From Selaginella tamariscina (Eukaryota; Streptophyta; Lycopodiopsida; Selaginellales; Selaginellaceae), in contig PUQB01000174.1 in NCBI GenBank assembly GCA_003024785.1, positions 245,985 to 309,984 on the forward strand: a DNA stretch of 64,000 nt, read 5' to 3'. The position numbers and the translations under genes are program-made. The notes under the pieces are model-generated. The model was not told the DNA's origin, made no database searches, and saw nothing but the letters and a program-made list of their open reading frames with translations. Of this stretch, positions 35,372 to 49,597 are shown piece after piece (the first letter of the stretch is position 1; every line of letters starts with the position of its first letter).

Positions 35372-38300
35372 AGAAAATAGGTACTATTATACTTAAATGT
35401 TCATGTAATCTCTAACTCTCACACACACACTCACACACACACACAATTAGGCCTCCATGTTTTCACTTCATATTGGGAATGTCAGGAGCTAGGGCGAGCA
35501 CACACATGGTGGCTAATTAAGCTCGAAGTTGAGACTGTTAACTACCATTCGTTTTGGTGAATCAAGGATTGTATAGAAGCACTCTTTCCTCCGTATATGA
35601 GGTACATTTTATCATTTTCCAAAATTTTAAAACTAAACCTGTAGACCACGAAGTAAACTCAGTGTATGTGTTGTAGAGAATGTTAAACACACTCACAATC
35701 GCGATCAATAATATTTAACTTGAAACACATTACAACTAATAAACTATCTTATGATTAAAGGAATGTCGATAATGTACATGCATTTGTATATCATTTTTTA
35801 TATATTAAAGACCCTGTCGTTCCTTGTTATTATCCGTTATTGTTGGCTACGCATGCACAGCCACACCCACACGCACACACACATGTACATGGAGTAATAC
35901 TTAAAAACGGAAGAAGTTGAAAATATATAAAGACCTTGACGTAAGATATCTAAAATAAGTTTAAAATGTTCATCTTAAATAGAATTGAAATTTCACTTAG
36001 TTTTTTTCATTACTGAGATACGATGTGTGTATTATATATTTATTATATTAAATGAAATGTTTAATAACTGAAGAGAAAAAAATATTTATTTGACTTAATT
36101 GAAAGTATATGATACTCTTATTTTTATATCATTGTCTTTTACAACTTTTTATTTAGGATTGTGCGATTTTGAAAAACAATATATATGAAAGAACAAACAG
36201 ATTTAACTTATTCTTTTTAATTTCATTAGTGTAACACCTTTATTTTTTTATGTTTAATTTTTCTAAAATAATTAAATTTAGTTAAACATATAATATTTAA
36301 TGCTAGTGTTGTTAAATTCAATTATTAATAATTAAGAATATGATATGAAAGATGTAATTGTTGCTAAAATAGATTATTAATAACTATTTATATTTTCACT
36401 ATTCTTTTGTTCTCAAATTTATTTAACATTATTTATTTGTTTTTACACTTATAATAAGGTGGTCATATTAATGAATTCTTTTCAAATTAATATCTCTTTA
36501 AAATTTAAATATTATTTAGTTTCATTTAAAGACATTGTGTCACATTAAATTATTAAAAATTTAAATTTAAATAATAAAACTTTGTTACATCTTGTTTTTT
36601 CATTTAATTTTTTATTATATATATTTATTATATCATGTTCTTTAGTTTTCTTAAAAAAATTGTGATGCAAAACTTCACAAAAGATCTTTATAATACATAT
36701 GGAACTAGAATAATCATTATAAGCACTTAAAAATGTATTTTACATTTGATAAAGTTGTGTAAATGTTAAATTTATATACATATATATTACATTTTATATA
36801 AGTCAAACTATATAATAACATTGAAAGTTGAGCAAGCTTTTATTTCTCACATGCTCATAAATATTATAAAATTTACACAAACACTTATGAAATAAAAGAA
36901 TTAAAAAGTTAAATAATTTTCATAAAATATTCAACTTCCCTTTTTTTTTGTTTCGTCTTTAAGTTACAAACATTTTAATGAAATTGTAAAGTATTAAACT
37001 TAATATATATTTACTTAAATTTATATTTTTCGAAGGATTATGTATAATATTAAGGATTATATAAAGTATATGTATTTTTTGTTAATAATATTAAATAATT
37101 TAAGTAAGAGCCTTACCTTAATTTATTTTGAATTTATTTTGTATTTTACATTTAGTTCATTTTTAAAAATTGTATTACTTTTAACACAATTTTTCAAATA
37201 AAAATGCCATTAAAAAAAAAGATTAAAAAATTTAAAAATTTATTTTTAAATTTGTTAAAAGTTAGTACCAATTTATAAAGTGTTTCATTGATAGTTTAAC
37301 TTTATAATAAAAATATTTAATTTACTTTAAAGTGTTTTTATTCAAGTTAGTTTCTTAAATTCGTTTGTTTATATAAGAAAATCAAAATGTATTTATCATT
37401 TCTTTTAATAAAATTAAACTATTCTTTTAATAAGATTAAAGTATTCTTTTTATTTATCAAAAAGATATTTTTTGGTTACTTAAAATATATGCAAAAGTTT
37501 ATATGTGTGTGTGTATGAATTTTATATAATATTAATTGGTTTATTAATCTCTATTTTAAAGGTATACTTTAAGGGTTGATCATTTTCCTTAACGTTGTTT
37601 TAAAATTAATATGAATATTCTTGTAAAACATTGGATAACTTATTAAAACCTGTCTCATAATAAATTATATTTACATGTATGGTAATAGTAAAGACAATAT
37701 TATAAATAGATATACTAGTATTAGATCTTGACATATTCTTAATAAAAAAATTAATGTTTATAATAAAAAATTTATTTATGTTTTCATACTTATAAAACAC
37801 AAACTTAAGCAAAATTATGTTTGCTTAAAAGAAAATTCATTGCACCTATTTATTTATCATTATAAGTAATATTTTCAAGAAAAAATATTTCCTCCATGTA
37901 ATTAACTCATGGATTTTTCATAAAAGAAAATTTATTTTTAAATAAAAAATAAATATGTAAAATTGATAACATTTTTTTCCTTTCTTTAATTATAAAAATC
38001 TTCTTTGTTATTAAATTTGATATTTAATATAAATAAAATGAAAGGAAAACCTATATACCAAAAGAGTTTTTACTTTTATATAATTTGTCCCTTTCTTTAT
38101 TTTAGATTTTGCTAATTAAGTTATTACTTAAATATATTTAAAGAGGTCTTGTTAATTCCAAAAAGAAAGCACATATTCTAAAGAAAATATATATACACAT
38201 TAAAATAAGACGTGTTTTTTTTATAAAAATAAATTTGATTTGCAAATTGTGCTTTGCATTATAAGAGAGTCATATTTTTAAATTATTGAATCAATCTTGT

Positions 38301-40509
38301 TTTCTTTTTATATATAAATATGCTCTAGTATAAATTATGCCCTTTATTATAACAAAATGAATTGTAAATATTAATAAGAAATGATGATAAATAACACCTA
38401 TATAATAAATAATTAATAAAAACAGCTAATCTACTATCAATTCGTATAAAAAGCAACCAAAATCTATTATTAACCCATATAACATTTATAAAATAAATTA
38501 TTATAACAACTTAAATTACATACCTACATTATGACCAATAATTAATATGACCACTACATGACACAGATAATTATTTATATTTCAATATATAATTAATGTG
38601 ACCTTAAATTAATTTAAGTGACTTTATTTTATTCATGCATGTACTTGCCTTATTTATAATAAAAAAGTTAAGAGCCTTTTATTATAAATAAAATGAAAAT
38701 TATAACTATATATAACTTGGTATTAATCATATATAATGTGATAATATAATTTTTATAATTATTATGATTGTTTATTAATGTGACTCACATTATTTATGGT
38801 AAATACATGCTTAAAGATCTTCATCATTAATGTGAATTATTATGGACAATGTACATAAAATAAACATGTTGTAAGAGATTTCAATCAAACACCAAAATAA
38901 AACTATTGAAAAACCTATAACTTTATATTTAAAACAAGCAATTTAAAATAAACTTAAGTGAGACATTAGGATGTACAACTAAAACATGTCGATTCTTAAT
39001 TTTTTATATTCCAATACATGATTTTAAGTTCAATAGAATTTAAGTGTTAAATATTAAATAAAGTTTAGTAAACTAATGGTTTAAGTTGACTTAATTATAA
39101 TAAATATAATTATAAAAAAATAAATATAAACAAGCTCACGTGCTTCAAGTATTATAGATAATGTTAAATTAAAACAATAAGTTATTCATGTCTATGTATG
39201 TTAGTATAAAGCCATTAAAATATTACTATAGAAAGTATATTAGTAGTAATATATGAATTAAAATTATTATTTATTTTATTATATTAATTACCTCTGACCC
39301 ACAATGATTCAAGTGTTTCAATAGAGTTATCCTGGAAAGCCTATTATTTGCATTCTCATTTAACCACAACCACAACTTCCGTAGTAAAACACTTACAGAA
39401 AACGTAATAACCTGCGTTCTTAAGTAATAAATAATATTTTATGTTTAATTACATAATCAATTATATTTAATTTTTTATACATATATGTACACTAAATGCG
39501 TGCACGCGTGTGTGTATGTAATTGTGTTTTTACAGTTTCGGACGTGGGACAACACAGGGAATCATTGAGGAAATGTCCATTGTTAATCTCACTTGTTCTT
39601 CAAGAAACAGGTTAATTTAACTTCCTATAATGTTTATATTTTTACTTATTTAAATAATCAGTTAAAGATAGATAGATAGATAGTACATTACTAATTTAGT
39701 TATATTAATTTATAAATTCAATAAAATATATAAAATCTCTGTAATCTATCTTTAGTATAAAAAAAGTTAAAATATAATCTTTATTTAAATAATCTTCTTT
39801 TTTTAATGAAAATATAATTTAGTTAATTATGTATTTAACTTCGAAGATGTTTCAGTGCATTTCCGTGTTTTGAAAGCTGATTTGATCCCAAATCCAACAC
39901 CTATGCTATATTTGTTAAATTTATTTATATATTAAAATTCACTATAATTTATATAATATTACAGAACTAATTAAAACTCATTATCCTGATAAATTATGGC
40001 TTGGACAAAGAGTTCCAAGCAAAGACAGTTTAATCTCAGCTCCTTAAGCTTGTTTAAGGAGTTCTTTGAGGGGCAAATCTCGCATATTTGCCCATCCCTC
40101 CAATGTGTTTATAAATATGATATATACAGTACACAATATCGATGTTCATGTCGTGCTGCTAACTGCCTATGAATTTTCATAAGCTTGCACAGGCCTTAAG
40201 TGCAGCTGCATATGTAATAGATTATTTTGTATGCAGGCATAGATACATATGTCTATACATATAGAACAAAAGATACTGTTAAAACTTGTTATACTTATTT
40301 TATTTGATTTGTTTTCCAGTCTGTGTTTTACAATGAACTTTACAATAGAAGTCATATTATCTCTTGAACTGTAAAAATCTGCATTGTTAAATCAATATAG
40401 TTATTGAATCTGTGTAAGAACTTGTAACAAATAACAGGCAGATTTAGCCGTTTCTAAATTCACATCAAATACTTTTACAATATACATACCTCTAGTATAA
40501 CCATGTAGT

Positions 40510-40765
40510 TTATGGGATTGAGGAAGCACATAAGTTTGTGTGTTTGAGCTCCGCTTTGGCTCCAGGCTCATATCCATGGAAGGCATTCCTGAGTGGTAAG
40601 TTCATTCATATGTGAATTAAGTTTACAATAATTTGTTTATTTATAGATAGGTAAAGACAACAAGCCCTTCATAAAAACTTTATCAGTTTTATTAAAAACG
40701 AGCAGGCAAGGTGTGTTTGTGTGTGTGTGTGTTAAAAGTGAAGGTGTGTATTTTAAATGTGATTA
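40510..40765. repeat. dispersed repeat, copy A
   Basis: tatgggattgaggaagcaca, then a gtaagttca block, atagataggtaaagacaaca and a GT run with gaaggtgtgta. The same blocks in the same order occur at 56347-56515. Confidence 0.75.
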
Positions 40766-42914
40766 GGCTTGAATGTATATAATGAAGCCTATTTCTTTAA
40801 GCACCATAGTGGCTAGCAAATAATAAAGAGTTCTGAATAATATGAGCACGTGCACGCACACATGCACATGTTTATTAAAAATATATATAATGTAAAGGCA
40901 TCTTTCCACCTCATTTGATATCCAATGTGAATAATTTTGCATCTTAATTCATATTGGAAGTACTTAAAAGGGCATAAAGTTTTAAAACATTTAAATGAAA
41001 TCACTTTCTTCATTGTAAGGACTTGCACTTGTCTTTCTTTTTATTTAAAAAAGGAATAATTTTAAACATGGCATGTAATGGAGAAAACTATTTATTCTCT
41101 TGTATTCATCAACCTTTATTAATGCCTTATTAAACTTATATCATTATAAGGCATATATTTACCAATTTGTTCACCGCTAACATTTTTGTTTATTTAGATT
41201 TAAAATTGCACAAATATATGTGTTCATCTTTGTGCATGTATATGCATGTACGTGAGACTCTTTTGTATGTGTTGGTTTGTGTAATGTGGTTCTATTTTGA
41301 ATGTGATAAGTAATTCATATATATTTTGTGTGGCGTGTGTTATATACTTACATGCATCACTTATACACATATAAAGATGTCATTTGAATTTAATTAAGGT
41401 CAATTTTAATTTCTTTTACCCTTAGGTCCCATAGTTATCACATTCAAATGGTAATACTCACAACAAATATTTATATTAATTTATCAAAACTTTTCATACT
41501 AACATATATAATTCAAGTATTTCTAAAGTATTATTTTCTTGTTTATTTTGTGAATTTGTCACTATAATTCCATGATAATGTCACATTCACGTTCATAAAA
41601 TAGATTTTCCACAGTAAAGAGTTAAAATATACATTAATAGTTGTGTATATTACCACACAGTATTTATTTTGCACATATAACATGAAATTACTTTGTGAAT
41701 GTTTATATTATATAGATAGAGAAGTCTCTCTCTTACACAAGGATGATATAATTTATAAATAATAATTATGTTAAAAGTATTTATTTACTTATCTTTATTT
41801 TAAAAAAAAAATAACTAAATTTTCTTACATTTCTAAATACAAATAAACACAATTTAATATTGGTATCATTAGGCAATTACCTTTTTCAACTTATTTATAA
41901 TCCATAAATAAGTTTAATTAAAGACAATACAATAATTTTCTAAATTATAGTACTACTTTTATTTAAAAATGTTTAATGTTATTAATACAAGTTATAAATT
42001 TTCTACATAGATATTACAAATAATGTATAATGTTGCAAGTGAATAAAAAATGTAAATTGATTAGAAAATAAGTTTATACTGAGTTTAATATTTTATAATT
42101 TCGTTAAAATGTTATGGTGAATAAACATGTGTTCACTCTTATGCATCTTTAAGATTACGTAAAAAATAAATAAATATTTCGTCTTATGATTGGTAATAAT
42201 ATATAATTTAAACAAAAAGAAAAAAAAAAGTATAATTAAGCATTTGTGAAAACCATGTTTATATGATTGAATGACCTTTAATTTTTCTTATATTATAAAA
42301 ATCGATTATGTGATTGAGAGGCTAGTCACTCAATCTTTTTTATATCACAAATGTTTTTATATGAGTTCAATTTATAATCTTTTTTATATCACAAAAATCA
42401 TGTTTATAAAAATTAAAACACACCTAATCCTTTGTATATCATGAGTGTTTGAAAAGCCATGGGCTTGTTTTTATAAATTTTTAATATAATTATGTATATT
42501 TATTATAAAGAAAAAGTTTAACTTAAATATTATTGTATTAATTAAGTTAACAAACATTAATTTATTAATTTGTTGGTATTAAAAAGATTTTAAAACTTAT
42601 AAATTATTTATATAATTTCACAATAATCCTTAAGAAATTCATCGATGTATAATTTATATTTGTGAAATTTATTTATTTTAGTTAACACACTCGTTAAGAA
42701 ACATTTCGAAATTAAAAAAGCATACTTACTTAAACACTTTTCAATAATTAATTAAAAATGTTAATAATGAATAAAATGAATATATTTTGAAATGATAAAT
42801 TTGTGCTCCACGGTGAGACATGCTTGAATTAATGAAAAACTTAATTAAGTAATATTATATGCAATTATAACTCAAGAATTATAAGTTATATTTACCATTT
42901 CATAAAACAAAAGC

Positions 42915-42956
42915 TTATATATATATATATATATATATATTACACACACACACACA
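42915..42956. repeat. (TA)n(CA)n microsatellite
   Basis: About 27 bases of TA then about 15 of CA. A similar (TA)n run lies at 43046-43072. Confidence 0.95.
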
Positions 42957-43045
42957 ATGTAATGTATATGTTAATTACAATAAGTAATGTGTTATATCCT
43001 AATTTATATTTTTCTTATTTCATAATCATCATATAAAGTATTACA

Positions 43046-43078
<33 letters not shown>

Positions 43079-43479
43079 AAGTTTTTTCTTATAAAACTTA
43101 TAAAAAATATATTTCAATGTGTAATTCCTTTTCCTTTTTTTTTTACTTCACATTTAATCAAAACTTTGTCAATGGCTCGAGAAATAACTCATAACTATGT
43201 AAAATCAAATTAAATAATTAAATATGTGGATATCTTAAAAAGCCTAACGTAGAGATATTTACTATGTCATATGATATGAATAATCTTGCATTTAATTTAT
43301 GTTAAAAGTACTTAAAAAAAACTCTTTTAACATAGTAAACACACTTTATCTTTATTAAATTCAAATTTAATTAACAAGTTATGTTAATTTTTTTAATGAA
43401 ATTGTATATTATATTTAATAATTATTTTGAGTCCATTTTTGTTGTTATAAAAAAAATTTAATATATTATTTTGGGAGCC

Positions 43480-43900
43480 ATTTGACTTTTTACTTGTATT
43501 TTTGTGATTAATATTTTAACTTTGATATCTTTTCTTATATAATTTTATTTAAGTACTTATTAATCCATTTTCTACTCATATTTTTGCATTCTTGATTATT
43601 ATTTACCTTGATATATTTTCTATATAATTAATTTTATTTATATTGACTAGTTCTTGGCTTGCCCTAACCCCTTGTTATGTTAATTAATAATTAATAAATA
43701 CTTTAACTAAATACCTTCTCACAACCTTCTCTATTATTTTCTTAGGCATCTTCCTTGCATTTCTTTTTTTTTATATATATATATATAAAAGATGTAAATA
43801 AGGTTAAGTCAATTTTCTAACCTTTTTTTATTATTTATAAGCATAAGTTTACGACTCTTCCGTTACCTCTTATCAATTATGTATATAAATTTGCTTAAAA
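43480..43900. repeat. dispersed AT-rich repeat, copy A
   Basis: A block with cccttgttatgttaattaat, then aataccttct and gcataagttta, recurs diverged at about 52310-52560. Neither copy codes for anything visible. Confidence 0.65.
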
Positions 43901-44997
43901 CTACTATTTCGATGTGACTCCCCACCTTAACTTTCATACATGATTTATATTATTTCGAATAAAGACAAAATCACTCGTGAATTTAGTCTTTATTATATTA
44001 AAAATCTTGTACATAGTACATAAGAATGTGTTCTTATTAAGCAAAATATAAATTTTAAAGTTAATTAATGAAAAATCCTATGTGTTTCAGTTTTCTTTTC
44101 TAAAAAAAATTAATTATGAAATATATATCATTAACAAAGACTACTCACAGGTGAGTCTGCCAAAATTTATTTTCTGAAAAACATATTTTCCATGTGATGA
44201 ATATGGACGTTAATATGTGAATCTTTATAAATCTAAGTATTCTTTTCGGAAAATATTTTTATAAATGTCAAGAAGTATTTCTTTAAGTGACAATCATTTA
44301 TTTATATGAATTTATTTTAAATAATAAGTTAGTGATCGTTCAAACGTGAAATTTAATTACAAAGGTGCCCTTTAAGAGATTAAAGATGAATAAATATATA
44401 CACTTCATGCCATAAGAATGGCTTGATAAGGTACATTTAGGTATAAATCTTTTATAATCGATTTTCATACTGCAATTACGACAATAACTCACTAGATTTG
44501 TTAAAGTCTATTCCAGATCACACTCTTAAAATGGATTAGAGTGTCACAAGCTCTCAGGTCAGAAATGGCTATGTTCGTGTGCTCACGGGTATTGAAGTGG
44601 CACCAATGATATCAGGTATCAATCACTCTCTCTGTCACACACACTTGATGCAGACTTTTATAAACAATAATTCTGCCTCCTTTCCCTCGATAGCATAAGC
44701 ATTTTCAACATTATAAGAAGGTAATGAGAATGTCGCTGTAGACTTAAGACATAGATAGAAACATAGTTGATATCATCGTATAATGTTTATCACCAGTAGA
44801 GGGTATTACCATTTAAAATCTTATTTGACTTCACTAAAGTCGTAAACCCTACTTTAAGAAGTTTATCTTCATTAACATCTGTCAAATTAAATACAATTTA
44901 AAAATTCCTATTTAACTTAGTACAAGATTTTAAAATTCAAACAAAGACAAATTCATCTGCTTACCTTCTTCATGTCCGTTCATGATGCCACCGTTCT

Positions 44998-45190
44998 TAC
45001 CTTCTCAAGTTGTCAACCTGCCCCAAACTCAATGGAAATTTCTTGATTAGCTTGCACCGCAGCTGTTCACATATTGAAAACTTCTCCATGATCAACACTG
45101 GGACATCATCTATTTCTAAAGGTAACTTCATGTTTTGCATTAGCTCCATTCAAGAATCGACTGCCACAATCTCACATATCTGGGACTTGC
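44998..45190 (-). pseudogene. possible N-terminal exon of 2-oxoglutarate dioxygenase, inverted
   Basis: Read on the minus strand, a segment gives LPLEIDDVPVLIMEKFS followed by CEQLRCKLIKKF, which resembles the start of plant DOXC dioxygenases (IPVIDMEKLS ... KLHLACKEWGFFQ). A stop lies upstream in the same frame (VDS-stop-MELM). It points the opposite way from the C-terminal relic 100 bp to the right. The match is by memory of the family and is weak on its own. Confidence 0.35.
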
Positions 45191-45287
45191 ATTTGTGCCA
45201 CCGAAACACAAGTCTGATTTCGGCAGGTGAAGAAAGAGAGTGAATCGGTTTACATGTCTTTTTACGAGAACAATGTCTTAATCACTT

Positions 45288-45620
45288 GGAATGGACGGTC
45301 ACACAGATAGTAGGGGTATTACACTCCTCTAAGATGATGTAGAAGGCTTGCAAGTTAAACAAAGAGATGACTGGTTTAATATCAAATGCATTCAAGGTTC
45401 TTTTGTTATCAATATGGGAGATCATATAGAGGTAAATATATGTATGTGTAAATTTTTCTTTTCATAATGACTTACTAAATTTCACAATAATGACAGAAAC
45501 TAACCAATGGTATGAATAAGAGTGTTACACCGTGTGACCCTAATCGTTATCGTTTATCTATCGCTTCCTTTGTTAGTCCTGTTTCAGATGTTGGCATTGA
45601 CATTGCTCTTATTAAATAAC
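45288..45620 (+). pseudogene. 2-oxoglutarate/Fe(II) dioxygenase relic (DOXC family), C-terminal part
   Basis: Block 1 (about 45288-45431) reads MDGHTDSRGITLL, a stop where the family has Gln, then DDVEGLQVKQRDDWFNIKC, IQGSFVINMGDHIE. HTD is the iron-binding H-x-D. A GT-AG intron (about 45432-45496) separates block 2 (about 45497-45619), KLTNGMNKSV, a gap, then DPNRYRLSIASFVSP. RLS is the 2-oxoglutarate-binding R-x-S. The second iron His (in the usual SVxHR) is missing from the gap. The family includes ACC oxidase, flavonoid and gibberellin oxidases; the substrate cannot be told. With a stop, a lost metal ligand and an inverted 5' part, it is a dead copy. Confidence 0.75.
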
Positions 45621-46725
45621 TGATCAACAAACAAAATCCAGCACAGCACCATAAACATGCCGTACATGAACTTCATTAACAAGGTGTACACTAAGCACTT
45701 TGCTATTAAGTTTTTTAATTCATTTATTATTATTTAATATTGGAATTTAATTAAACAAAACGCAGTAGTTGTCAATGTAATTACTCAACAAAAATAATAA
45801 GCATTTAAATAAGATATATATTGTTCTTTTCTTTAATGCAGCATAAGCATTATGAATAATAATTAACAAATTGATTTATACATGTGCATGTATGCATTAT
45901 ATCTAATTTTGTTCTGTATCTTTCGAAATAAAATGTACCTTTTGCGGATTTATTTTCTTAATTGTGTAAGACCCACGCATATTCTGCGTACATCTTGCAG
46001 TTTCGAAACCTTCTTCCTTCAAATTCAGACTGAAATTCCTCCTTACGATCTTTGCATGGGGGTAGATCATTCAATCGGTCTTTGTTTAAAAGTGAAAACA
46101 AAATTATAGGAACGTTATAATAAATGGAAATGTATATAATTCTATTTTCTTAATAATTAATAATTTTAATTATTTAATTAATAATTTTTAAAATAATATA
46201 TGTTTAAAAAAAGAATATTATTTAAAATGTATGTTTAAAATATTAATAATTAATACATAAGTATTAATTAATTTTTTTTATATTTCCATTTTCATATATC
46301 GTTCCTATTTTTGGTTACAACGTTTATTTATAAGTGTTCATGCATAAGAAAAAAGAGAGAGACAAGTGCTGATTTTACTATATGTTCTATACAGGATGTT
46401 TGCTATTCGATTTGTGTAGGGAGGCTTATCAATAACATGGACTGACGTGGATGACGTGCTTCCAATCGGTTCATTATATATACCACTTTGAATATAAATT
46501 GAATTACTAAAAGATAGTATGAACTTTTCTCACGGTGCATAGAATAATATTAGTATGTAATGTAAAAAACGTTTTCCGAGGGATAATATATTAATTATTA
46601 TATAATAATATATAAAATAAATTGAAAATACAAATACTGGAGTGTTATGGAATATTTTATAGGATCCTTAATTGAAAAGCAAACACAAACCAAGACAATA
46701 GAAAACTATATAACCCAATTTAATT
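45621..46725. other. no recognisable gene
   Basis: AT-rich sequence after the dioxygenase relic. The 75-codon plus-strand frame 45882-46109 has no recognisable features. Confidence 0.6.
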
Positions 46726-46774
46726 TCAAGTCGTTGCATCAAGGTAGGCAATCTACCTTGATGCAACGACTTGA
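46726..46774. repeat. perfect 22-bp hairpin with 5-base loop
   Basis: 46726-46747 and 46753-46774 are perfect reverse complements separated by gcaat. The arm includes tcgttgcatcaaggtag. It stands out against AT-rich flanks. Confidence 0.93.
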
Positions 46775-46916
46775 GATTTTTAAAACAAAAAACTGCATTG
46801 GTTGGTGTATTTGTAAGTGTAAACTTAACGCACATCACTTCCGACTATGTTTTATACATGTATGTACGTATGTCTTGTTGAGTCAAAATAAATTTGTTTT
46901 ATTTTGGGTATTAGAG

Positions 46917-47233
46917 GCGGTTCACACGTGCCCTTGCCCTCACGCGAGGGTGAAGGTGTTACACATAACTTATGTTATTGATGTAATTTAATAAAATTTA
47001 CTTTTTAAAACAAAATAAATATAAGTTAGAATTACAATTATTTTTATATAAACTAAATAAACTTAAAACATATTTATCTTCACCAAGGTGAAGGAATTTA
47101 ATTAAATCTAATTTTATTTAAAGTCTTGCCATAGATTCTCGTAAAGGCAATGGGAAAATATTACATGTGACTCTCACGGTGATTCCGGGGGAGAGTAAAA
47201 AGGTTACTGAATACGAGGGCACATGTGAACTGC
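46917..47233. mobile_element. MITE-like element, about 317 bp
   Basis: The ends form imperfect inverted repeats: gcggttcacacgtgccct at the left and, reversed, gcagttcacatgtgccct at the right (16 of 18 match). The inside is AT-rich and non-coding, with a small cttcacc/ggtgaag palindrome near 47079. No clear target duplication was found, so the superfamily is open. Confidence 0.5.
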
Positions 47234-48720
47234 ATATAAGTCTGGAATGGCATTCATCATGTATATTATTTTCTTATTCAGCATTGTTGCTCCTGAAAAT
47301 AGATTTAATTCTAATTATATGCTTTGGAACCCGTAAATAATATAAATTTTGGTTAAGCTTTATTATTTAACAATAATAATATATCAATTTAGGAACAACT
47401 ATTTCGTCTCTTTAAGTTTATATAATGTTAATTTACTCAAACATATCAATAATGTTATTCATTATGCTAATAATATTTTTAAACTAATCCTTATCAATAA
47501 TAACACGATTGTCTCTAGTAAGGACTTTTATTCGCTAATCGCTAGCTTTTAAAATTTTAAATTAAGTTTTGAGATAAGTTTTAAGATATTACCTTAATGC
47601 TGCAATATCTTTTAGCCCTTTCTTTTTTTTCTACTCACATGATAATAATAATATTTTGAATTAAACGTAAATGCCAACACTTTTGAATATATATATATAT
47701 ATATTACTCTGTTCATACAAGAAGTTGTACTATATTATTAAGAAGAACAATATTCAAATTTATCACTCATTTATATTCAATTAAGTTTATCAGCAAATCT
47801 CAAATTTAAGTATCAACATAATAATATATATAGGGTTTTTTTTTTCCATTTTACCGAAGTTCTAATTAGAGTTTCTTCAGAATAATAAAAATAAAGGAAT
47901 GGCATGCATTTTCAAGTGTTTGGAATAGATATCAATCAATAATGGGTCATTAGTACTTAAGCTCCATTTGTGGCTTTAGACGCATGTGAATTGGAAGATC
48001 ACAGTAACAGTATAACAACAGCAGTAATGGTAACGGTGATGCATGCTCTTAACAAAAACCATGTTCTCAAGAAGCTCAAACCATTGATTTGGAGATTGCA
48101 CAATGATGAAGAATGATGGCCTATGCAAATGGCGGGGTAAGTGCGATATTTTATTTATCTATGCTCCAAAAGATCTACGGTACATCCAAAGAGCGCTATT
48201 TTTTTAACATACATTGCAGGTATGTGTGTGTTTTGTTTACTCGATTAAGGACTTCGTTATGGAAACTAAAGAATACAAACATGGGCATGTCAGACATGCT
48301 TTCAGCAAAGGATACACATAGTGTATATATGTCGTGCATACCCTTACTCTGGAGTTTTACTGTGGTGAGAAAAATACATGGCATCCACAACATGGCCAGG
48401 AAAAAGGTACGTATGGCATGTGTAAGCACATGTTAGATATAACACGGAAACCTTCTATGAAGATTTTCAAGACCGTGGGTAGTAAAGAGGACATACATGA
48501 TGAGTTCATCTCGTATTCAACCTGTGTACTACCATAGAACAGAGAAAAGTGTGAACGAGACAAGGAACAGTATATGATGTTCGAGCCTAGGGTACATCTC
48601 TCTCTCCACATGTCTTTAAGAGTTATGGAACTATATTCTGGGCTAAGATCCTCAATGGTAAATAGACGTTTTCTCTATGACGCACACGCACACTATCTGG
48701 TGATCTGTTTGATCTATGTA

Positions 48721-48792
48721 CAATTAGTTCGATGGCTGAGATTCATTTTTGATTCACAATTAGTTCGATGGCTGAGATTCATTTTCGATTCA
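48721..48792. repeat. 36-bp tandem duplication
   Basis: Two units (48721-48756 and 48757-48792) of caattagttcgatggctgag plus attcatttttgattca, with one difference. Thirty-six bases keep frame in the plus-strand frame 48574-48846 (LVRWLRFIFDSQ twice). Confidence 0.93.
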
Positions 48793-49597
48793 CGCGAGTT
48801 TAACGGGAAATGTTGCTGTTGCAATAATCTTAGGAGTTGTAAATAATGTATGTTTCGGCCCATCAATATAAGTTTGTAAATTAGCAGACTTCCCGAGCCA
48901 AACCTCTTGACATAAGAGATAACAATGTATTACCGAGTGATAAAACTCCCTTTACATAGTGAAACCCAATATTCCTGTTCTTCTTTTTAACTTACTTGAA
49001 TTGTTGGGGGTTGTTTGGCCATTGAAATTCATGTTCAGGAACCATATTTGTAAATGATCATGCCATTTGAGATGTGTTTATCAGGAAGGTGGTGTCATAC
49101 AGTCGTACTCGTACAATATCGAATGGGTCAAATAGCCTCTCATTCACAGTTTCATCTTCATTTCGTTAGGCAATTTAAAAAACTCCAGTGCACAATCCAT
49201 AATAAGTTTAATCTTTACATCTTGATTCACCACTTAAATAATAACAAAGTGTATTAGAAAAATTATAAAATGAAAAGAGTGAACTTAAGTAGAAAATGCT
49301 ATTTGTTTTTTACAAGCAGTAGACAAATCATTCATTAAACAATTGGCAACTCAGCATAAACTGATACATCTAGAGCTTTGTTAATCATCATAAACTTATT
49401 GAAGTTCCAATGTTAACGATTGTTTTGATGTCTTTAAAAACTAGACTTACGATGACAAGTTATAAGAGACTCACTTAGATGCCAACCACTCAAAGGAGCA
49501 AGCAAGAGAGAGAGAGTTGTATAACTAATGAGAAAAATGAAAAACACTCGACTGCAATGCAAAATTGGTGGGTCCGCTTGCCATTTATATCAAACCA

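Larger units (their letters stand above)
35372..44990. other. AT-rich gene desert
   Basis: Nearly 10 kb of strongly AT-rich DNA. The few frames over 60 codons (for example 37812-37606, 40355-40167 and 41028-40813, all minus strand) are low-complexity and show no family features. It holds microsatellites and dispersed repeat copies listed separately. The first few hundred bases should contain the 3' UTR of the ARF-GEF gene. Confidence 0.65.

Noticed and set aside
46647-46991. 114-codon plus-strand frame as a gene
   Set aside because: It runs through the perfect hairpin and into the MITE-like end; no family features.
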